22,900 nucleotides of DNA from Branchiostoma floridae. Its lineage: Eukaryota > Chordata > Leptocardii > Amphioxiformes > Branchiostomatidae. Below, one piece after another: positions 20,276 to 22,900 of the stretch. The DNA lies in NCBI RefSeq assembly GCF_000003815.2, contig NC_049988.1, positions 4,414,628 through 4,437,527 on the forward strand, written 5' to 3'. The translations under genes were made by a program, and so were the position numbers. How positions within the stretch are numbered: position 1 is the stretch's first letter; every line of letters begins with the position of its first letter. A model generated the notes under the pieces. That model saw nothing but the letters and a program-made list of their open reading frames with translations. It ran no database searches and had not been told where the DNA came from.

Positions 20276-21296
20276 GGCAAATGGGGTGGGCAATTACTTG
20301 TACTAGTACACGGCCTCTATTATATAGTACTAGTAGCGCTCACAGTATACTATACTCAAATACTGGATACTTAAAAAGACAAATGGCCTGTAAGCCTGAC
20401 TGGAGCTGACATTTCCCGTTGACTCTGCGCTGATCCGTTTTAGCTCCGGTTCCTGGGTGTCACTGCACTATTCTATCACCATTGGATAAAAACGCAAGTG
20501 AATACTAGTTTCTCAATATATATATCTATGTGCAAGTTAACATACCTAAATGCAACAAAAACACTGGTAAAGTACCAGTCTTCAGAAACACACAGGTAAA
20601 CCCACCAGTTCCTAAATACTAAAAAAAAATATATTGGAGGTGAAGGTACCTATAGGCCAGGTGCAAATAACAGGATGTGCATTTTTCTAATCAATGCCTT
20701 ATTTGCATAATTGATACAGACACGTCATAATTCTTTTGTGGTCAATGGTATATTGGACTTCATATGTGGTGATATAGGTTGCTTGAGGACAGGTGAATAA
20801 AATGTAAGATATGTTGAGACTCAAGTATATGCAACAAGTATATGCAACAAGGGAATGCAAGAGACCCAACCCTTCCAGCCCAAAACAAGTCCAACTATAT
20901 TATTACAACATCATTACGTTGATATAAATACTATGATTAGAGATCTATCAAACTTGTGTACTTATACCATTCTGGCACTGCAGTTTGTGATTTGTACCAA
21001 GGCCTAGGAAAAAATGTTGTGTTTCCTGTTTCATTCCTGAAAAAAATTAGGGTCGGTAGGTAGGGATTATCTTTTTTTTTCTTGCAATTTTTCAGGCTGG
21101 CCAAAACTCTAGTGACACTAATTACAATACAGTTTTTCCAGGATAGGTAGGGAAGAGCATTACTGATACTTAACAAGTAGCCATGGCATAGTATGGTAAC
21201 CACATCTGCTTTTCATAATGCATAAGGTGAAGTTCCTCCTGGTTGCTGTTGGAAAAGTTGTAATTCAATACTTACAAAGCTATCTAATCTGTTCAA
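20276..21296. other. AT-rich intergenic sequence
   Basis: No gene recognised. A palindromic ttgtactagtac / gtactagtag pair lies at 20298-20336. A fragment around 21040-21165 has ggtcggtaggtaggg and aggataggtaggga in the same orientation and may be part of a dispersed repeat. A T9 run occurs at 21072-21080. Nothing else could be supported. Confidence 0.4.
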
Positions 21297-21368
21297 TTAA
21301 GACATGGCATGCAATCTGATTTTGTGGATGTGATCAATAACTCTTCCATGAAATCTTTCTACTATTTC
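21297..21368 (-). CDS. Candidate terminal exon, possible Bro1/ALIX V-domain-like protein
   Basis: On the minus strand, after an acceptor ending gaatacaag, the frame reads EIVERFHGRVIDHIHK, then IRLHAMS and TAA (stop at 21297-21299). It joins in phase 0 to the 42-nt exon at 21474-21515, giving KFYNDMQEIVERF across the splice. From memory this recalls the KFYN-x-x-x-EI-x-x-RF stretch in the V domain of Bro1-family adaptors such as ALIX. The resemblance is short and there is no proline-rich tail. An alternative acceptor at 21400/21401 would add WVNPGTCEYK but is out of phase with the 42-nt exon. Confidence 0.4.
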   Translation of the reverse strand, partial: EIVERFHGRVIDHIHKIRLHAMS

Positions 21369-21473
21369 CTTGTATTCACAGGTGCCAGGATTCACCCAAC
21401 CTGTCATCACTGATTGACTGAGTGATGAACAAAAGATGTTCACATCCAGGCAGACAAGTTTACAACAGCTTAC

Positions 21474-21515
21474 CTGCATATCATTGTAGAATTTGAGAGA
21501 TAATGTAAAGGCAAC
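21474..21515 (-). CDS. Candidate 42-nt internal exon, partner of 21297-21368
   Basis: Minus-strand acceptor gtctactag and strong donor CAG|GTAAGC frame 14 codons reading VAFTLSLKFYNDMQ, phase 0 at both ends. The downstream intron would be 105 bp. Coding status rests on the splice signals plus the continuous peptide with the next exon. Upstream exons, to the right, were not securely found. One weak candidate, about 21725-21795 on the minus strand, reads NDNLRIDIILCSDNNLLHLE. Confidence 0.4.
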
Positions 21516-22144
21516 CTAGTAGACAACTATGGACAAGTGAAACTTTATACATATGAAATCCTTCATATTACTCTTTATTTTCATATTCATAGCCATGCCA
21601 TTGTTTATAATAAGGATATCAATATAGTAGTACTAGTATGCTATGTATTGTGTGACTGTGAAATACTAACTGTTAATGCAACAAATATTATAGGCATATG
21701 TCATTCATTTTATAACATTTTTTCCAGATGTAACAGGTTATTGTCACTGCAAAGTATTATATCAATGCGCAGATTGTCATTGAGGTACAGGAATCTAAGT
21801 GTAAATGAATAAGTCGCATCTAATGACGGCATCGAAATTCATGTTGCAAACACATTGAACAAAATAAACACCATTGCTTTTCTCAGAATATGACATGTCT
21901 GTTTATCTATTTCTAAATCATCATATTTTGCTGTTTGCTAATATTTTTTACATTTTATTCAACACTCAGATACTTTAACTTTAACTTTAACTTAACTCAT
22001 CACCTAGACATTGTGTTTTGACTAGCCAGGATAGTACTAATATTGTAAGAAATCAAAATGAGGTGTTATGTTGTAGGTAGTAGATGCGCATATAGGCTAA
22101 TATAGCCCTCTCAACTGCCTCTCATGCATACTAGTACAGCCATC
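21516..22144. other. AT-rich; includes likely 3' UTR of the minus-strand gene
   Basis: Minus-strand AATAAA lies at plus 21954-21959, about 190 bp beyond the stop at 22145, and could be its polyadenylation signal. A small actttaactttaactttaac repeat is at 21971-21992. The long plus-strand open frame at 21537-21812 is AT-rich and not convincing. Confidence 0.45.
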
Positions 22145-22250
22145 TCATTTTTCATAGGACATCAGTTCAGTAAGAGGGATGTCATCTTCTGAATCAAACT
22201 GATTTTGGGGCACCTTCTTCTTTCCCTTTTTCTTCCCTTTTCCTTTGTCC
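22145..22250 (-). CDS. Candidate C-terminal exon with Lys-rich and acidic segments
   Basis: Minus-strand reading gives DKGKGKKKGKKKVPQNQFDS then EDDIPLTELMSYEK and TGA (stop at 22145-22147). An in-frame TGA just upstream means the exon must start after it. The best acceptor is cctccttgaag, placing the exon start at 22250 with one leading base. A basic run followed by an acidic D-S-E-D-D and a short hydrophobic end is common in nuclear proteins, but I recognise no family. The codons look protein-like and the minus-strand polyadenylation signal fits. The upstream exon is not established. Confidence 0.5.
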
Positions 22251-22311
22251 CTTCAAGGAGGTATCTCTACATAGCCTCCTTTGTCCTTCCTGCTGCTTTT
22301 CCCCTTCCTAC

Positions 22312-22403
22312 CTCCCCACAGGACTGTCTATTAAAGGTGACTCCATCCCTCTCCTGGGCAGCCTGTTGCAGACCTTCTGAAACTCCTAACAGGAGCTGTA
22401 CAG
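22312..22403 (-). CDS. Weak exon candidate upstream of 22145-22250
   Basis: On the minus strand an acceptor tctctctcaacag and a donor GAG|GTAGGA frame an open segment reading VQLLLGVSEGLQQAAQERDG then VTFNRQSCGE. It would end in phase 0, while the exon at 22250 needs two preceding bases. The two do not join cleanly, and the implied intron is only 61 bp. It may belong to another transcript or be chance. Confidence 0.2.
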
Positions 22404-22900
22404 CTGTTGAGAGAGAAAATCATGATTTAATCCATAATGACCACTGCAATTTTTATTACCTAGGAGGTTTTATATAACCTCATTGTTATTACATTTTATT
22501 TTCCTACTTCTCAACTGGGTTCTGGTCTTGCTCTGATTAGGAAAAGTTGGCATTTCCAATATAACATGCTGATAACCTGGAACAACAGACCCTACGTATC
22601 TGTACACAAAACTGTATCACTATCAGAGAAGATGTGGTAGTGGTACACCTTGAATCCCTAGTTCAAAATTTGTATTTCAAATATTCATAAATATTCGTAC
22701 AGTGAGCAAGGAGATTATATAGTGCTGTGGTGTGCCTAAATCAATTATGCAGGCCGTATACACTACAACTACAAAATGCTGTCATACATTTTTAGATAGA
22801 AATGTAATAATACAACCTAATGGAAGAAATGCATGAAGTGTTTTCCTGCTGATTCAACCTCTTGGCTAAAGTGACTAAAAATGTGTTCATATATTGCTAG
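22404..22900. other. Non-coding, nothing recognised
   Basis: AT-rich to the end of the window. It contains attcataaatattcgtac-type AT stretches and no exon, element terminus or tandem repeat that I can support. Confidence 0.4.

Noticed and set aside
21537-21812. 91-codon plus-strand frame
   Set aside because: Very AT-rich, biased to Ile, Leu and Asn, with no splice or promoter context. It overlaps likely minus-strand transcript sequence.

Overview
This window is animal nuclear DNA with no prokaryotic-style gene organisation. Spliced tyrosine-kinase exons, several tRNA-derived SINEs, CR1/Jockey-like LINE relics, TA- and TTAA-flanked MITEs and large inverted-repeat elements together suggest an invertebrate deuterostome, most likely a lancelet (Branchiostoma). 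That assignment is inference from the repeat and gene flavour, not a database match.

Left third (1-6.6 kb): three exons of a plus-strand tyrosine kinase lie at 426-497, 3620-3780 and 4901-5033. They join in matching phases and encode the activation-segment end through subdomain XI. The first visible intron holds a piggyBac-like MITE (851-1104) and a 2.1 kb GC-rich inverted-terminus element (1391-3533). The second holds a LINE scrap and a reversed SINE. The third exon with its flanking intron is tandemly duplicated. The second copy (5347-5481) is dead, with a stop and a frameshift, and its intron has grown a 35-bp minisatellite of 17 units.

Middle (6.9-13.1 kb): this is a nest of mobile DNA. 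A minus-strand LINE 3' end (7706-8243, resuming at 11810) is split by a 3.57 kb hairpin-rich fold-back element (8244-11809). That element has 19-bp perfect inverted termini, inverted arms of alternating 42- and 24-bp GC-rich units, arrays of short palindromes, an internal SINE and a third copy of its terminus. It is flanked by a 15-bp (14/15) duplication of LINE sequence. To its right lie a Tigger-like MITE end, a fairly complete SINE, a 21-C homopolymer, another MITE-like inverted pair and a tRNA-like hairpin.

Right part (13.1-22.9 kb): a degenerate plus-strand LINE (about 13085-15760) has a recognisable reverse transcriptase, a stop, a frameshift and an inferred internal deletion. After it come a complete TA-flanked MITE (16915-17399), a 1.2 kb higher-order repeat field (17820-19035), a nested hairpin (19065-19143), and a possible plus-strand first exon around an ATGGCGGCGCC start (19190-19354). 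Small minus-strand exons follow: two at 21.3-21.5 kb, whose peptide recalls a Bro1-type V domain, and a Lys-rich C-terminal exon at 22145-22250. The kinase and the minus-strand exons are the only parts I would call host protein-coding with any confidence. Most long open frames here, especially in the GC-rich arrays, are artefacts of repeats.
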